Shown: positions 18,201-27,688 of the stretch, piece by piece
How positions within the stretch are numbered: the stretch's first letter is position 1
Layout: every line of letters begins with the position of its first letter
Source: Parapedobacter tibetensis
GTDB taxonomy: Bacteria > Bacteroidota > Bacteroidia > Sphingobacteriales > Sphingobacteriaceae
Assembly (NCBI RefSeq): GCF_024704835.1
Contig: NZ_JAMXBE010000018.1
Coordinates: forward strand, 16,829-80,828
Length of the DNA stretch: 64,000 bases
Direction: 5' to 3'
Program-made: the position numbers and the translations under genes
Notes under the pieces: model-generated
What the model saw: the letters and a program-made list of their open reading frames with translations, nothing else
The model's database searches: none
What the model was told of the DNA's origin: nothing

Positions 18201-19085
18201 TTATCTGTATAGTTCGTTGGATTTCAACCTTAAGTATTTGCTGACGGCAAAATAGGTGCTCAATCCTGAAATCAAGATTCCAAGTAGGGCTACGATAACG
18301 AATATGGCAATGAATTCAATCCAGTTGCGCAAGAACACCAATTCAGGGATTTCCCGTTGCCCAAAATGCAGGGTTAGCAGCAAGAGCAGGATGGCAATGA
18401 GCGCTCCGAGCAGTCCATGCAGGATGCCGTAGCCCAAAAACGGGCGCCTGATGAACCCCTTGGTAGCACCGACCATCTGCATGCTTTTAATCAGGAAACG
18501 CTGCGAATAAACGGCCAACCGGATCGTGTTGTTGATGAGGGCTACGGCTATGATGAGCAGGATGGCTGTAAACGCTAGTATCACTAACCCAATGATGCGG
18601 ATGTTCTGGTTAACCATGTCGATGAGCGACTCCTGATAAACCACTTCCTTCACCATTTTATTAGCTGATACCTTTTCGATAAACGTGGTGATGCTATCCG
18701 TATTCGCGTAAGCGGCTTTCAGATATACATCGATGGAAGACAACAATGGATTGTGCCCCAGGAAAGACACGAAGTCTTCGCCCAATTCCTCCGAAAGGTT
18801 CTTGGCGGCCAACTCCTTGCTGATGTACTGCGAACGTAGCACATACTCATCCGCATTCAGATCCTTTTGCAAAGCCAAAACATCTCCTTCGCTCACCCCT
18901 TCATTCACGATGATGTTCAGCACGATGTTCTCTTTTACATAATTGGATAAATTCTTCGCATGCACCAATATAAGCCCCAGCAAACCGGTCATCAACAGGA
19001 CCAAAGCAATGCTGATAACCGTAGATATGTATACGGATTTGGTCTTTTTTGAGGATGCACTTACTTCATAGACTTCCATCTTCAC
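18201..19085 (-). CDS. ftsX: Cell division protein FtsX
   Basis: Membrane partner of the FtsE ATPase; together they control peptidoglycan hydrolases at the septum. 294 residues: a short cytoplasmic N-terminus, a first helix at about 20-43, an extracytoplasmic loop (45-165) and three C-terminal helices (about 168-190, 218-242, 260-285). The permease motif KSMQMVGATKGFIRRPFL is present. No ftsE is adjacent, as is usual in Bacteroidota. Starts at 19085 and 19079 are both possible. Head of the cluster with DUF3098, uppP, truB and ribF, divergent from leuS across 97 bases. Confidence 0.92.
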   Translation of the reverse strand: MKMEVYEVSASSKKTKSVYISTVISIALVLLMTGLLGLILVHAKNLSNYVKENIVLNIIVNEGVSEGDVLALQKDLNADEYVLRSQYISKELAAKNLSEELGEDFVSFLGHNPLLSSIDVYLKAAYANTDSITTFIEKVSANKMVKEVVYQESLIDMVNQNIRIIGLVILAFTAILLIIAVALINNTIRLAVYSQRFLIKSMQMVGATKGFIRRPFLGYGILHGLLGALIAILLLLLTLHFGQREIPELVFLRNWIEFIAIFVIVALLGILISGLSTYFAVSKYLRLKSNELYR

Positions 19086-19182
19086 ATGGTTTTGCAGGCG
19101 AAATTACTGATAAGATATGAGATATTGGCCATTGGATTGAGATTTTTTGTATTTTCGCCGTTCTTATTAATTCCCGATATAC

Positions 19183-21972
19183 ATGGACTACCAGCATAAA
19201 GCGATTGAGGAAAAGTGGCAGAAATTTTGGGCGGATAACCATACCTTCCGTGTAGATAATACGTCTGAAAAGCCAAAATATTATATATTGGATATGTTTC
19301 CGTATCCATCCGGTGCTGGATTGCATGTCGGACATCCATTGGGATACATCGCTTCGGATATCTTTGCGCGCTATAAGCGGCTGAAGGGGTTCAACGTCCT
19401 TCACCCCATGGGTTACGATTCCTTTGGCCTTCCGGCAGAGCAATACGCCATCCAGACTGGGCAGCATCCCGCCGTCACCACAGCGGCCAACATCGAGCGT
19501 TACCGCGAGCAGTTGGATAACATCGGCTTCTCATTTGATTGGGAAAGGGAAGTGCGCACCAGCGATCCCGCTTTTTATAAATGGACGCAGTGGATTTTCA
19601 CGCAACTTTTTGATGCCTGGTATAACAAAGCCAACGATAGGGCAGAGCCTATTGCTACACTGATCGCGCACGTTGAAACTAACGGAAGCAATGGTCTCCT
19701 CGCGGTATCTGATGAAGATACCGCCATATTTACGGCCGCGCAGTGGGCGAGTTTTAGCGAAGAACAGCAACAACGGGAATTGCTGAAATACCGACTGGCC
19801 TACCTGCGGGAGAGTACAGTCAATTGGTGCCCCGCATTGGGCACGGTATTGGCCAATGACGAAGTGGTCAACGGCGTTTCCGAACGTGGCGGCTATCCCG
19901 TGGTACAGAAGAAGATGATGCAATGGAGCATGCGTATCACAGCTTATGCGGAGCGTTTACTCAACGGGTTGGATACCGTCGATTGGCCGGATCCTTTGGT
20001 GGAAATGCAGCGCAACTGGATAGGGAAAAGCATAGGTGCAAGCGTAAGGTTTACCGTACCTTCCCTTGGGGATGATCAATATATCGAAGTCTTCACAACC
20101 CGTGTGGATACCATCTATGGTGTAAATGCCCTGGTACTTGCACCCGAAAATGAGCTGGTCAATCAGTTGACCACCCCAGGACAGCGAGCTGAAGTGGATG
20201 CCTATGTGGCGCAGACCAAGAAGAAATCCGAACTTGACCGCATGGCCGATGTAAAAGCGGTTTCTGGGGCATTCACTGGCTGCTATGTGGTGCACCCCCT
20301 TACAGCCAAAACCATACCCATATGGATAGCGGATTATGTGTTGGCTGGATACGGCACGGGCGCGGTCATGGCCGTGCCTTCGGGTGATCAACGGGACTAT
20401 TTGTTTTCTACGCATTTCGGCTTACCCATTATCCCTATTTCAGATGCCCAACAACTGGATGGGCAAGCAGACGCAACGAAGGAGGGTAGGTATATCAATT
20501 CGGGTATCATCAATGGCCTCACTTACCTAGAAGCGGTGGACGTGCTGGTTGCTGAGCTGGAATCCATCGGAGCGGGCAAGGCTACGATCAATTACCGGAT
20601 GCGGGATGCCATCTTTGGCCGCCAACGCTATTGGGGCGAACCAGTGCCTGTTTACTTCAAGGATGGGCTGCCCCAGTTGATTGAAGAAGGCGAATTGCCC
20701 CTCATATTGCCCGAAGTTGACAAATACCTTCCTACCGAATCCGGCGAACCGCCTTTAGGCCGCGCCAAGGGATGGAAGTACCGCGACACCTTTGAATATG
20801 AATTGAGTACCATGCCCGGTTGGGCCGGGTCGAGCTGGTACTGGTACCGGTATATGGATGCCCATAATGCGGGTGAGTTTGCATCTAGGGAAGCGGTAAA
20901 CTATTGGAAAGCCGTGGATTTATATATCGGTGGTTCGGAACACGCTACAGGGCATTTGCTCTATAGCCGCTTTTGGAATAAATTTCTCAAGGACATGGGT
21001 TATGTTCCCGAGGAAGAGCCGTTCAAAAAGCTAATCAACCAAGGAATGATCCAAGGGCGTAGTAATTTCGTATATCGCGTGTTGGATGCAGAAGGCAAGG
21101 GTACCAATACCTTTGTATCCCATGGGCTGAAAGACCAATACGCTACGGTAGCATTGCATGTGGATGTCAACATCGTAAGCAACGATACCCTCGATCTGGA
21201 TTCGTTCCGTCAATTTAGGCCCGATTTTGTCGATGCCGACTTTATCCTCGAAAATGGCAAGTATCACTGTGGGCATGAGGTAGAGAAGATGTCGAAGTCC
21301 AAGTACAACGTCGTAAACCCGGATGACATTATCGAACAATACGGGGCAGACACGCTCCGGATGTACGAAATGTTCCTCGGCCCATTGGAACAAAGCAAGC
21401 CCTGGAATACCAACGGTATTGAGGGGGTATATAAATTCCTCCGGAAGCTATGGAGGCTGTTCCATGATGGCCAGGGCAATTTTTCCGTGTCCGATGAATC
21501 ATCCAGCAAGGCGGAGTTGAAGGCCTTGCATAAAATCATCAAGAAAGTGGAAGAAGATATCGAACGGTTCTCGTTCAATACCTCTGTATCGGCCTTCATG
21601 ATTTGCGTGAATGAGCTTACCGACCTGAAGTGTAACAAACGAGGCATATTGCATGATTTGTGTATCGTTTTGCATCCCTATGCCCCTCATATCACGGAGG
21701 AGCTATGGACGTTGCTGGGAAATGAACCGGGCAAGTTGTCCTATGCAACATACCCCGCATTCAATCCCGATTACCTCGTAGAAAGCGAATTTGCCTATCC
21801 CATCTCCGTCAATGGCAAGATGCGGATGAACCTCCCCTTATCACTCAGCCTGGAACCAGCCGATGTGGAGCAAGCCGTGTTAGCGAATGAGGACGTGCAG
21901 CGCTATCTTGAGGGCAAATCTATACGCAAGGTTATTGTGGTGAAAGGCAGGATAGTGAATATTGTGGTATAA
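19183..21972 (+). CDS. leuS: Leucyl-tRNA synthetase
   Basis: Charges tRNA-Leu with leucine. 929 residues, longer than E. coli LeuRS (860). The HIGH-type motif is [16 protein letters not shown] (about 44-59), the CP1 editing domain contains the T-rich TTRVDTIYG region, and KMSKS appears in [11 protein letters not shown] near 700. Two insertions account for the extra length: one at about 148-205, inside the stretch that leads to [17 protein letters not shown], and one just before KMSKS (about 623-690). Such inserts are characteristic of Bacteroidota LeuRS. Divergent from ftsX; followed after 39 bases by an S9 peptidase gene. Confidence 0.97.
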   Translation: MDYQHKAIEEKWQKFWADNHTFRVDNTSEKPKYYILDMFPYPSGAGLHVGHPLGYIASDIFARYKRLKGFNVLHPMGYDSFGLPAEQYAIQTGQHPAVTTAANIERYREQLDNIGFSFDWEREVRTSDPAFYKWTQWIFTQLFDAWYNKANDRAEPIATLIAHVETNGSNGLLAVSDEDTAIFTAAQWASFSEEQQQRELLKYRLAYLRESTVNWCPALGTVLANDEVVNGVSERGGYPVVQKKMMQWSMRITAYAERLLNGLDTVDWPDPLVEMQRNWIGKSIGASVRFTVPSLGDDQYIEVFTTRVDTIYGVNALVLAPENELVNQLTTPGQRAEVDAYVAQTKKKSELDRMADVKAVSGAFTGCYVVHPLTAKTIPIWIADYVLAGYGTGAVMAVPSGDQRDYLFSTHFGLPIIPISDAQQLDGQADATKEGRYINSGIINGLTYLEAVDVLVAELESIGAGKATINYRMRDAIFGRQRYWGEPVPVYFKDGLPQLIEEGELPLILPEVDKYLPTESGEPPLGRAKGWKYRDTFEYELSTMPGWAGSSWYWYRYMDAHNAGEFASREAVNYWKAVDLYIGGSEHATGHLLYSRFWNKFLKDMGYVPEEEPFKKLINQGMIQGRSNFVYRVLDAEGKGTNTFVSHGLKDQYATVALHVDVNIVSNDTLDLDSFRQFRPDFVDADFILENGKYHCGHEVEKMSKSKYNVVNPDDIIEQYGADTLRMYEMFLGPLEQSKPWNTNGIEGVYKFLRKLWRLFHDGQGNFSVSDESSSKAELKALHKIIKKVEEDIERFSFNTSVSAFMICVNELTDLKCNKRGILHDLCIVLHPYAPHITEELWTLLGNEPGKLSYATYPAFNPDYLVESEFAYPISVNGKMRMNLPLSLSLEPADVEQAVLANEDVQRYLEGKSIRKVIVVKGRIVNIVV

Positions 21973-22011
21973 TTCTCATTAATTCATATGGAACAACCAA
22001 AATTATATATT

Positions 22012-24132
22012 ATGAATAAAAGTATATACCTGCTAATAGGTGCTTTCCTATTATTTACATACCAAATAGAAGCCCAAACCAAACGCTTGGATTTGGAGCA
22101 GTCCCTCGGGCTTAAACCATCACTGACTAAAACCATCAATCCCATACAGGGTTGGGCTGATGCGCAGCATTACATCGAATATGATGCCCAGACGCGTCAA
22201 CAATACCAGGTGCATATCAAGAGCGGCGAACGTACGCCTTATACACCGCCACCTAGCAGCGATGTGGAGGTGTATGTGGGAAACAACGATGTTTTTATCC
22301 GCCGTGGCGCCGATGACCCCAAGCAATTGACCCATTCACCGGATGAAGAGGAGAAAAATCCAACGCTGTCGCCCAATAACCAGTATGTGGCATTCACCCG
22401 CAACAACGATCTCTATGCGATAAACGTGTCCGATGGCCGCGAAATCCGTTATACAAGCGACGGAACCGATGTCATCTACAACGGTTGGGCCTCATGGGTG
22501 TATTTCGAAGAGATACTGGGTCGCCCCACGCGCTATAAAGCATTCTGGTGGGCACCCGATAGCAAAACGTTGGCCTTCATGCGGTTTGATGATACACAAG
22601 TACCCATGTTTCCTATCTATGGCTCCACCGGGCAGCACGGCTACCTGGAACAGACCCGCTATCCGAAGGCTGGCGACTCCAATCCCGAAGTGAAGGTTGG
22701 TTTTGTGCCCGTAGGGGGAGGGAATGTGGTATGGGCAGATTTCAACGAAAAGGACGACCAGTATTTCGGTACGCCGTATTGGAGCTATAACAGCAATAAC
22801 CTGATGGTGCAATGGATGAACCGCGACCAGACCAACCTCAAGTTCTACCAGGTAAATCCCCAAACAGGAGCGAAGAAAGAAATCTACGACGAGCACCAGA
22901 ACGAATGGATCGATTTGGACCATAGCGAACGGATTACCTACTTGGAAGACAATAAGCATTATATCCTCAAAAGTGATAAAACGGGATGGGCGCATTATTA
23001 CCTGTATACCTTGGATGGTGCGTTGGTCAACCCCATTACCCAAGGTGAATGGCAGGTATCAAGCTTGGAATTGGTCGACGAGAAAAACAAGACGATTTAT
23101 TTTACCGCGCGCAAGGAACACTCGGCAACAGTAGACCTTTACCGCGTGAATTATAATGGCAAGAATTTACGACGCCTTACTTTTGGCGATTATACCCATC
23201 AAGCGCAGGTGGCGCCCGATGGAAAGCATTTCATTACCACGTATTCCAATGTAGGCACTCCGACTAAGGTGGCCTTGCTTGATAACAAGGGCAAAGTTGT
23301 GAGGAAATTGGCGGATAGTAAGGCAGATGATTTCGACGATTACATGTATGCCAAAACCGAACTGATTACCATCCCTACCCCCGATGGATACCAACTTCCT
23401 GCCACCATCACATGGCCGACGGATTTCGATGAGACAAAACCTCATCCGGTGATTTTCAGTATCTATGGTGGGCCAAATGCAGGTAATGTACGCAACACGT
23501 GGAAAGGCACGGCCAACCAACATTGGGCAAACGAAGGGATTATCCAGATCAGTGTAGATCACCGCGCATCCGGGCATTTTGGAAAGGAAGGGGTGGCCTT
23601 GATGCACCGCCAGCTGGGCCATTGGGAAATGGAAGATTACATCACGGCTGCCAAATGGCTCAAAAGCAAATCCTGGGTAGCCAAGGACAAGCTGCTCATT
23701 ACGGGACATAGCTATGGGGGCTATATGACCTGCTTGGCGCTGACCAAAGGTGCGGACTATTTCGATTATGGCATCGCTGGGGCGCCTGTGACCGGTTGGG
23801 AATTGTATGACACTCACTATACGGAGCGGTTCATGGATACTCCGCAGGATAACCCAGAAGGGTATAAAAACGGGTCGGTACTGACTTATGTGGATAATTA
23901 CAAAGGGGTGCTGCGTATCATGCATGGCAGTATGGACGACAATGTGCATATGCAAAACACCATCCAGTTGGTGGATGCGTTGACTAACCGTGACAAACAT
24001 TTTGAATTGATGATTTATCCCGGTAGCCGACATGGCTTTGCCCGTGAAAAATCAGCATATGACCGTAAGGAGCGTATTCGTTTTTATTATCAATACTTGC
24101 TGGAAAAGCCGGTACCGGAGGGATTGCGGTAA
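22012..24132 (+). CDS. S9 family peptidase (dipeptidyl peptidase IV type)
   Basis: Secreted serine peptidase, 706 residues from the ATG at 22012, which opens a good signal peptide (cleaved near IEAQ). An N-terminal DPP-IV beta-propeller (about 60-430) precedes an alpha/beta-hydrolase domain. The catalytic triad is visible: Ser in GHSYGGYMT, Asp in GSMDDNVH and His in GSRHGFA. The family removes N-terminal Xaa-Pro dipeptides, but exact specificity cannot be read from sequence. A longer frame starting at 21988 would add eight residues. It lies 39 bases after leuS and may be cotranscribed with it. Confidence 0.93.
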   Translation: MNKSIYLLIGAFLLFTYQIEAQTKRLDLEQSLGLKPSLTKTINPIQGWADAQHYIEYDAQTRQQYQVHIKSGERTPYTPPPSSDVEVYVGNNDVFIRRGADDPKQLTHSPDEEEKNPTLSPNNQYVAFTRNNDLYAINVSDGREIRYTSDGTDVIYNGWASWVYFEEILGRPTRYKAFWWAPDSKTLAFMRFDDTQVPMFPIYGSTGQHGYLEQTRYPKAGDSNPEVKVGFVPVGGGNVVWADFNEKDDQYFGTPYWSYNSNNLMVQWMNRDQTNLKFYQVNPQTGAKKEIYDEHQNEWIDLDHSERITYLEDNKHYILKSDKTGWAHYYLYTLDGALVNPITQGEWQVSSLELVDEKNKTIYFTARKEHSATVDLYRVNYNGKNLRRLTFGDYTHQAQVAPDGKHFITTYSNVGTPTKVALLDNKGKVVRKLADSKADDFDDYMYAKTELITIPTPDGYQLPATITWPTDFDETKPHPVIFSIYGGPNAGNVRNTWKGTANQHWANEGIIQISVDHRASGHFGKEGVALMHRQLGHWEMEDYITAAKWLKSKSWVAKDKLLITGHSYGGYMTCLALTKGADYFDYGIAGAPVTGWELYDTHYTERFMDTPQDNPEGYKNGSVLTYVDNYKGVLRIMHGSMDDNVHMQNTIQLVDALTNRDKHFELMIYPGSRHGFAREKSAYDRKERIRFYYQYLLEKPVPEGLR

Positions 24133-24170
24133 TACGAAATATTCAGGTTTGAACTTTCTGTTTTTTTACT

Positions 24171-24202
24171 TTTGATTTTTGACTTTTGAATTAGTACATT
24201 TG
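24171..24202 (+). promoter_or_regulatory. Promoter of tRNA-Ala
   Basis: TTTG (24171-24174), 20 bases, then TACATTTG (24195-24202): a full match to the Bacteroidota consensus, ending 13 bases before the mature tRNA. Confidence 0.8.
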
Positions 24203-24215
24203 CAATCCGAAAAAA

Positions 24216-24292
24216 GGGGGATTAGCTCAGTTGGCTAGAGTACTTGCCTGGCAGGCAAGGGGTCACCGGTTCGAATCCGGTATTCTCCACCA
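24216..24292 (+). tRNA. tRNA-Ala (anticodon GGC), CCA encoded
   Basis: A full cloverleaf folds. The 7-bp acceptor stem (24216-24222 with 24282-24288) includes the G3-U70 pair that identifies alanine tRNAs. The anticodon arm CTTGC-CTGGCAG-GCAAG gives anticodon GGC, and the T-arm is ACCGG-TTCGAAT-CCGGT. The discriminator A24289 is followed by encoded CCA (24290-24292). It stands alone with its own promoter and terminator. Confidence 0.97.
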
Positions 24293-24298
24293 CTTGTC

Positions 24299-24328
24299 AA
24301 ACTCTTCAGGAAACTGAAGAGTTTTTTT
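24299..24328 (+). terminator. Terminator after tRNA-Ala
   Basis: Perfect 11-bp stem (24299-24309 with 24314-24324), GAAA loop, then a T-tract. It may also end the convergent SRPBCC gene. Confidence 0.9.
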
Positions 24329-24331
24329 GTT

Positions 24332-24853
24332 TTATAGGTCTATGCCAGCATTATTTGATTCTAAAATCTCTTTCAATTTTTGCAAATCCGCTGTTACCGC
24401 TTTTGCATCTTCATTAAATTCTTTTTCTGTTCTATTGGGCAACCAAAATAGCGTAAAGATGAATTCACACCCCTCATTGTTAGGAACAACCCGCATCGGG
24501 TTGTTAACTATTTCTCCATTGGTCAATGTTACTTGATGGTCTATAATTCTAAAATCGTTTGGGGGTGTCCATTTTATTTTTAGATCACCGATGTCGGACT
24601 TCCCAATCCAAAGGTCATTTTGCTTGGTAACTGATTTAATGAATGCTACCCATTCCGGGAAATTTTCAGGATCTGAAGCATACCGATACACCTCATCGGC
24701 AGATTTGTTTATCGAAATACTGATGTGCTTTACTGGATAAGTCATGTCGTTCAATTTTGTCGATTGCCTGACAGCATCCTTCTGGTTAGTTGAATGCTGA
24801 CAAGCAGATAGCATTAAAGAATTCAATATTAAAATGATTAAAATCTGTTTCAT
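24332..24853 (-). CDS. SRPBCC-fold lipoprotein
   Basis: 173 residues from the ATG at 24853. The N-terminus is a lipoprotein signal with lipobox LSAC (Cys about 17). The remainder resembles the START/SRPBCC ligand-binding fold: the stretch ISINKSADEVYRYASDPENFPEW is typical of polyketide-cyclase-like members, and the FTLFWLPNRTEKEF region fits the later strands and the C-terminal helix. No ligand or function is known. The longer frame to 24907 would run into the VOC gene and lacks a signal. Tandem on the same strand with the VOC gene, 22 bases apart. Confidence 0.75.
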   Translation of the reverse strand: MKQILIILILNSLMLSACQHSTNQKDAVRQSTKLNDMTYPVKHISISINKSADEVYRYASDPENFPEWVAFIKSVTKQNDLWIGKSDIGDLKIKWTPPNDFRIIDHQVTLTNGEIVNNPMRVVPNNEGCEFIFTLFWLPNRTEKEFNEDAKAVTADLQKLKEILESNNAGIDL

Positions 24854-24875
24854 GCCAAATACGTTATATTGCTTG

Positions 24876-25235
24876 TCACTCAGACCAGACGGCAAGTTCA
24901 TAACCATCAGGGTCTATAAAATGAAACCGTTTACCACCAGGAAAATTAAATATATCTTTCTCTATAATGCCTCCAGCCTGTATAATTTTATCTTTAGTTG
25001 CCTCAATATTTTTAGAATAGAGAACAATTAATATGGTGCCTTTTACAGGTTCACCAGTCGTAAAACCACCATCAACATATTCACCTTCAAAAGCGGTATA
25101 TTCCGGCCCGTAGTCAGTAAAAACCCAACCAAAGCACTTTGTATAAAACGCTTTGGCCCGCATAATGTTTTTTGATAGAAATTCAATGTATTGTATTTGC
25201 TCGTTCCACAACTTATGTGAATCAATTTTAGCCAT
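24876..25235 (-). CDS. VOC family protein (glyoxalase/bleomycin-resistance fold)
   Basis: 119 residues matching one VOC unit pair: IQYIEFLSKNIMRAKAFYTKCFGW at the start and FPGGKRFHFIDPDGYELAVWS at the end, with Glu in the last strand as a likely metal ligand. The superfamily covers glyoxalases, dioxygenases and antibiotic-binding proteins, so the substrate is unknown. A TAAATTTG promoter element lies at 25248-25255 on the minus strand. Confidence 0.85.
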   Translation of the reverse strand: MAKIDSHKLWNEQIQYIEFLSKNIMRAKAFYTKCFGWVFTDYGPEYTAFEGEYVDGGFTTGEPVKGTILIVLYSKNIEATKDKIIQAGGIIEKDIFNFPGGKRFHFIDPDGYELAVWSE

Positions 25236-25686
25236 CTCTTTTTTTTACAAATTTAGGGGATACCTTTTAATTAGATGCAAACTTAGATAAAGTTGCTTTT
25301 TTTGCAAATATAATTGGTTGCATGAACCTCCGCCAATTGGCGGAAGCTCGAACACCACTGAAAAAAACACTTGTGAGAAAAAGCAATTTTATTCGTTATT
25401 GTCTGTTCCCAAAGGCACTCATGAATGCTTTGCAGTTATCGATCTACTCGGCTGCCGCTAAAAAATAGCTTTTATAGAGGAAATGTAGTAATCTCACGCA
25501 AAAAAAAGGATACTTACAGCAGTCTAATGTATGACCAGGTAAAAAACGAATACCGGTTTGTCATTCACGGCATGTTCCACCATGATATCTACCACCTGGG
25601 CCAACTGGGAATCATTATCAAATTGCTGAAAGGGACCGGCAACGGCTGACCGCGGCATCTATACCCCAAACGCCGGACAGAGGCGG
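25236..25686. other. Non-coding stretch with decayed DNA
   Basis: 450 bases without an intact gene. Contents: the likely VOC promoter, an AT-rich stretch, a palindrome CCGCCAATTGGCGG at 25330-25343, and a DinB C-terminal remnant (25500-25649, listed separately). Together with the next genes it looks like a patch of acquired and decayed DNA. Confidence 0.5.
25500..25649 (+). pseudogene. Remnant of a DinB-family gene (C-terminal fragment)
   Basis: The open frame ending at 25649 encodes HGMFHHDIYHLGQLGIIIKL, the characteristic last helix of DinB proteins with its HxxxHLGQ metal-ligand pattern. The rest of the about 150-residue fold is absent upstream, where no related reading frame is seen. It is on the opposite strand from its neighbours. 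Confidence 0.65.
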
Positions 25687-26043
25687 TCAGACCAGGAAAA
25701 CCTCGGCGGGGATGCCGAACCGTTCATGCAGCAGTTTGGCTATCCGGAGCGTGAGGGGTTTCTTCCCGTTCAGCAATGCCGAGACATAGCCCTTGCTGCC
25801 CAGCCACGGGGTGAGGTCCTTGTTATGCAGGCCCTGCTCCTGCATTTTCAGCCTGACGGCCTCCAGGGGGTCGGGGGCAGGGATGCGGTAGTGCTCGTCC
25901 TCGTAGTTTTTGATGAGTAGCAGGGCCATTTGCAGGCGTTCCCCGGCTTCGCTCTCCAAGTTTACCCCGGCATCGAACTGGGCATCCACCCAGTCGAGCA
26001 TGGCATCGTATTCCTTTTCGGATTTAATGATCTTCAGTTCCAT
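25687..26043 (-). CDS. higA: HigA-type antitoxin (XRE helix-turn-helix)
   Basis: 118 residues. The N-terminal half is helical and acidic (toxin-binding region). The C-terminal half is a Cro/C1-type helix-turn-helix with DLTPWLGSKGYVSALLNGKKPLTLRIAKLLHERFGIP, the pattern of HigA antitoxins paired with HigB. It should neutralise the toxin and repress the operon. It follows higB by two bases, the toxin-first order usual for higBA. The gene is clearly GC-richer than the flanking AT-rich DNA, consistent with transfer. Confidence 0.85.
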   Translation of the reverse strand: MELKIIKSEKEYDAMLDWVDAQFDAGVNLESEAGERLQMALLLIKNYEDEHYRIPAPDPLEAVRLKMQEQGLHNKDLTPWLGSKGYVSALLNGKKPLTLRIAKLLHERFGIPAEVFLV

Positions 26044-26045
26044 GG

Positions 26046-26354
26046 CTATCCCTTATAGTTTACCGTTCTCACGTCGATTTTGTCATACTCCTTGTGCGTC
26101 CCGAACCATTTGATTTGGATGGCCTTATAGGTGAAGACCATCCGGATCACCAGCCGGTAATGGTTGCCCATGATGTTCAGCACCACCCGGTCATCCCCCA
26201 CGAGGCTGGCGGCCGAATACATCCGCTTCAATTCCTGGAAGGTTCTGAAATCGCTGTTCAGGAATTCGTAGTACCATTCCAGGAGTGCATTCCGGGCGTC
26301 CGGGTACCGTTCGCAGTATTTCAATAGCGTCCTTCTGGTAATGATGTTAAACAT
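26046..26354 (-). CDS. higB: HigB-type mRNA interferase toxin
   Basis: 102 residues matching the HigB_toxin family: an N-terminal MFNIITRRTLLKYCERYPDA segment, a central NIMGNHYRLVIRMVFTYKAI core and a C-terminal WFGTHKEYDKID segment. Family members cut mRNA on the ribosome. The conserved Arg and His residues of the core are present, so it appears functional. First gene of the two-gene toxin-antitoxin operon. Its start lies next to a broken transposase. Confidence 0.88.
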   Translation of the reverse strand: MFNIITRRTLLKYCERYPDARNALLEWYYEFLNSDFRTFQELKRMYSAASLVGDDRVVLNIMGNHYRLVIRMVFTYKAIQIKWFGTHKEYDKIDVRTVNYKG

Positions 26355-26757
26355 ATCGCGCGCGCCGGAAAGTCTGGTGCAAATATCGGAGTTTTCTATT
26401 AGAAAACCAAGTGCATTCCAAAAGGGTACCGAAGCGGGAGTTTATTGGATCAGTTTGAAGCCTTCTCAAATAGCGGGATTATTTTTCGAAAAGCATGGGA
26501 TACATCAGTATCCCGATGCAAACAATATCCTGCATTTATGTGATGCGGGCGGGGCAAATTCCTACCGGCACCATGTGTTCAAAAAGGAGTTGATGCGGTT
26601 TTCAGAACAAACAGGGTTGTCGGTAATAGTCTGTCATTACCCGCCTTACTGCTCAAAATGGAACCCGATAGAGCATCGTTTATTCAGCCCGGTACACAGA
26701 ACAATGGGCGGTGTCCACTTACTAAAACAGGTGCGAAGACGGTACGCTATCCGTTAG
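26341..26757 (+). pseudogene. ISAzo13-like transposase fragment
   Basis: The frame includes YPDANNILHLCDAGGANSYR and HYPPYCSKWNPIEHRLFS (about 26510-26700), the conserved C-terminal catalytic part of ISAzo13-like DDE transposases, including the Asp of LCDAGG and the Glu of IEHR. The N-terminal two-thirds are missing; the first 30 or so residues do not resemble the family, and after residue 123 the reading departs from it. No terminal inverted repeats were recognised. It is a decayed remnant, beside the HigBA pair. Confidence 0.8.
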
Positions 26758-26831
26758 AGATAGCTTTTTTCGTTTTATTTTTCAAATAGCCAAACTTTAT
26801 CCCACCTTTGCGTTAAGTTTTCACTAATCCG

Positions 26832-27617
26832 ATGATTCAGTTTTTGAAAAATAGTACGTTTGCCGTCAATGAGGTAATCAATAAATCCTGGGATTTGCTC
26901 AGGAAACATTATTTCTCCATTGCAGGCCTATGTTTTCTCTTGTTTCTCACGTCCAATACCTCAGGTATCTTGGCTTTTTATTTCAATGAAGTGAATACGT
27001 TCCTTAGTATATTCATGGCGTTCCTTTTTGTGATTTTATATTTTGGTACCCAATTGACGCTATTTAAATACATCTTTACCCTTATCGATAAAAAAGAAAA
27101 GATAAACCTATCGGACACCATACCCAGCACCAAGGAATTGCTATACTTTTTTACGGGGATGTTTAGCATTGCATTATTGGCCTTCGTATTTTACCTGCTC
27201 ATCTCCGTATTGGGATTTCCATTGGTTTATGCCCACATTGATGTCAGCTTGATGGTCAACATCACGCGCGTCGTTTCGGCGGTCTTTGTCTTCCTTTTTT
27301 TGCTCCGAGTGGCCTTTTACCCTTTTTTCATCATCGACCGCCATGCCACACCGTTCCAGGCCATCCGTCTCAGTTTTGCGCTCACCAGAGGAAATGTCAC
27401 CAAACTATTGCTCATCTTAGCATTTTTTGCCATTTTGCACCTTTTATATGTGTATTTCAACTATAGCGGATATCCCATGGTGTCTACAGCATTGAGCATA
27501 CTCAATTCCTTTTTGGTTGCCCCACTATCAAGTGTGGTTATCGCGGTAGCTTACCGCGATATGATGGCGGACTACCACGGAGGTGAAGACCCGAGGTTGT
27601 TGAAGAACATTATTTAG
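26832..27617 (+). CDS. Polytopic membrane protein of unknown function
   Basis: 261 residues with six predicted membrane segments (about 27-50, 58-78, 100-125, 140-165, 195-215 and 225-245). The N-terminal VNEVINKSWDLLRKHYF and the central PFFIIDRHATPFQAIRLSFALTRGN resemble the general layout of YciC/DUF975-like and glycerophosphodiesterase-associated membrane domains, in which a short helix repeat precedes the membrane. I do not recognise it more exactly. It precedes dxr and rseP by 71 bases on the same strand. Confidence 0.7.
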   Translation: MIQFLKNSTFAVNEVINKSWDLLRKHYFSIAGLCFLLFLTSNTSGILAFYFNEVNTFLSIFMAFLFVILYFGTQLTLFKYIFTLIDKKEKINLSDTIPSTKELLYFFTGMFSIALLAFVFYLLISVLGFPLVYAHIDVSLMVNITRVVSAVFVFLFLLRVAFYPFFIIDRHATPFQAIRLSFALTRGNVTKLLLILAFFAILHLLYVYFNYSGYPMVSTALSILNSFLVAPLSSVVIAVAYRDMMADYHGGEDPRLLKNII

Positions 27618-27688
27618 AAACAATTGACAAGGAAAGTTCAAGCTATGTTTTTGAATGCGAGAAGAATGTATCAGCGGCTGTATATATC

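Noticed and set aside
22492..24033. Long minus-strand frames (183 and 288 codons) inside the S9 peptidase gene
   Set aside because: Shadows of the plus-strand gene: low-complexity translations without domain features.
24216..26831. Integration of the nearby accessory patch at tRNA-Ala
   Set aside because: No copy of the tRNA 3' end and no integrase gene was found downstream.
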